A stretch of 13,275 nucleotides of DNA, from positions 1-13,275 of the forward strand of contig JACOVV010000032.1 in NCBI GenBank assembly GCA_016177145.1, in the 5' to 3' direction. Positions 12,088 through 13,275 of this stretch are shown piece by piece (the first letter of the stretch is position 1; each line of letters starts with the position of its first letter). Source of the stretch: Candidatus Omnitrophota bacterium. GTDB lineage: Bacteria > Omnitrophota > Gorgyraeia > JACOVV01. Made by a program: the position numbers and the translations under genes. The notes below the pieces were generated by a model, which did not search any database, was not told the origin of the DNA, and saw only the letters and a program-made list of their open reading frames with translations.

Positions 12088-13275
12088 CTAAAAACCACGG
12101 CTGATGTTAAAATGAAAACGTCCTTTTTTGCTCTCTCCGGCCGGCGGATTCAACGGATATCCCCAGTCTAATTTCACGGGGCCAATGGGGGTCTTGATAC
12201 GCATCCCCACGCCGGTCCCCGATCGAAAAGTTCCGCTCCCAATGTCTCCCGCCCTCCGCCAGACATTGCCCGTATCGTAGAAAATACTCCCCTTTAATAC
12301 CTCCACAATGGGGAAGACATATTCGACATTCGCGATCATCATGGACTTGCCCCCGATCGGGTCATCGGTGTTTGAATCTTTTGGCCCAATCCGACGCTCA
12401 CGATACCCTCGAATGGTATTCGCGCCTCCGGCAAAGAACCGTTCGTAGATGGGAACATCTTTGCTGTCGCCAAATTCTGAAGCCCATCCACCGCGCAAAT
12501 GAAATTCCAATACCCAGTTCTGCCACGTACTCAGATACAAAGCGCCCGAAGAAATCGCTTTGATGAAATCTTTATCAGCGCCCAAAAGCCCCCCCGCCGT
12601 TTCTAACGACCCGCTCACCGTATACCCACGGCTCGGAGCGAAAATGTTATCCCTGGTATCCAACGTCAGCTGTGACGCCAAACTGCTGATTGAATTGCGC
12701 CCGCTTTCTCTCTTTAAATCGTCTGTCGCGCTGGCGCTTACGTCCGAGATTGCAATCCGTTCAAGGCGATAAGTCAGGTCTCCTCTCAAATACTCGCGAA
12801 ATTCTTTCCCCAGCCTTAGGGCCCCTCCCCGCCTTTCTTCGTCGAACCCGAAACCGATGTCGCTTTCCCGGAGAGTCGTCCGGTTATAGAGATCAAATCC
12901 AAATAAAACAGGATGATCAAAAATCCACGGTTCCGTGAAACTAACCTCGTAATCTCTGCGGACTGTCCCCACGTTGGCGCGCAGGGCGAGCTTCTGGCCA
13001 TCCCCCGTAAACGTCGGCGGATTCGCGATGTCGAAATTGTTTTGCGCTACTTGAACAAACCCCAGCAGTTTGTCAACGGAACTGAACCCGGCGCCAAAAC
13101 TGAACTCTCCGGTTTTGGCTTCTTTCACGGAAATCGCCAAATCCCGCTTGGTCGGTTCGCTTGCCGCTTCCGTATCGAAAGCGACTTCCTCAAAATATCC
13201 TAAATTGTACAACCGCTCTTTGCTCCGGCGGATTTTAGTGCCGTCATACCGCTCTCCAGGTTTGATTCTTAATTC
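12088..13275 (-). CDS. bamA: Outer-membrane protein assembly factor BamA, C-terminal part (5' end off window)
   Basis: The frame is open from the right edge to a TAG at 12088, 395 residues. TTG at 13212 only looks like a start, because the coding frame continues upstream (LRIKPGERYDGTKIRRSKER). The visible part begins in the last POTRA domain (LYNLGYFEEVAFDTEAA) and continues into the 16-strand barrel. The loop-6 motif TIRGYRERRIGP contains the conserved (V/I)RG(F/Y). GMRIKTPIGPVKLDWGYPL is the usual late-barrel signature, and the protein ends HFNISRGF with a terminal aromatic beta-signal. BamA folds and inserts barrel proteins such as the receptor encoded at 5881-8115. Confidence 0.97.
   Translation of the reverse strand, partial: ELRIKPGERYDGTKIRRSKERLYNLGYFEEVAFDTEAASEPTKRDLAISVKEAKTGEFSFGAGFSSVDKLLGFVQVAQNNFDIANPPTFTGDGQKLALRANVGTVRRDYEVSFTEPWIFDHPVLFGFDLYNRTTLRESDIGFGFDEERRGGALRLGKEFREYLRGDLTYRLERIAISDVSASATDDLKRESGRNSISSLASQLTLDTRDNIFAPSRGYTVSGSLETAGGLLGADKDFIKAISSGALYLSTWQNWVLEFHLRGGWASEFGDSKDVPIYERFFAGGANTIRGYRERRIGPKDSNTDDPIGGKSMMIANVEYVFPIVEVLKGSIFYDTGNVWRRAGDIGSGTFRSGTGVGMRIKTPIGPVKLDWGYPLNPPAGESKKGRFHFNISRGF

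Noticed and set aside
13210..13212. TTG at 13212 as a start codon for the BamA-like frame
   Set aside because: The frame continues upstream to the window edge with typical POTRA residues, so this TTG encodes an internal Leu.

Overview
Every gene I can support in this window lies on the minus strand, so the region reads from high to low coordinates. It comes from a Gram-negative bacterium: there is a BamA outer-membrane assembly protein, a Skp/OmpH chaperone, the lipid A enzyme LpxD, a TonB-dependent receptor and an ExbB-ExbD-TonB motor. The lineage cannot be fixed from sequence alone. The mixture of a proteobacterial-style hemP with an Hmu-type chelatase locus known from Bacteroidetes suggests a deep-branching Gram-negative group (for example Nitrospirota or a delta-proteobacterium-like lineage), but this is a guess.

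Region 1 (13275 to 10459) is an envelope-biogenesis operon: the 3' part of bamA, then skp, then lpxD, with 10-15 nt spacings. The usual next genes (fabZ, lpxA) are absent. A hairpin at the end of lpxD closes the region.

Region 2 (10452 to 9922) is a fur-type iron regulator. It is driven by a perfect sigma-70 consensus promoter that starts 7 bp after the lpxD stop. A near-perfect 31-bp palindrome (Fur box) covers part of the -10 element, the predicted transcription start and the start codon. The mRNA is therefore predicted to be leaderless and autoregulated.

Region 3 (9899 to 5049) is an iron-import operon: Fur box, exbB, exbD, tonB, a FecA-like TonB-dependent receptor, and an FTR1/EfeU-type iron permease. 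The genes overlap or are tightly spaced, except for a 104-bp gap before the receptor that holds a hairpin element.

Region 4 (5019 to 1) is a second Fur-controlled operon. It holds a Fur box lying between the -35 and -10 elements, hemP, a second copy of the hairpin element, a seven-helix membrane protein (HmuT/DUF2162-like), a divergent ExbB-like protein (HmuU-like), a DUF2149 protein (HmuV-like), and a very large CobN-like chelatase (HmuS-like). The chelatase is open for more than 1000 codons and runs off the left edge. It carries an N-terminal membrane segment and an unusual histidine-rich insertion. The gene set matches the hmu haem-utilisation locus of Bacteroidetes, where the CobN-like HmuS is thought to remove iron from haem.

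The inferred whole is a Fur-controlled iron island: a TonB motor and ferric-chelate receptor feed an FTR1 permease, and a separate module with its own ExbB/ExbD-like pair handles haem. The three Fur boxes share the core TGAGACTCA. No RNA genes, CRISPR arrays, insertion sequences or intact plus-strand genes were recognised. No gene-free gap exceeds about 135 bases.
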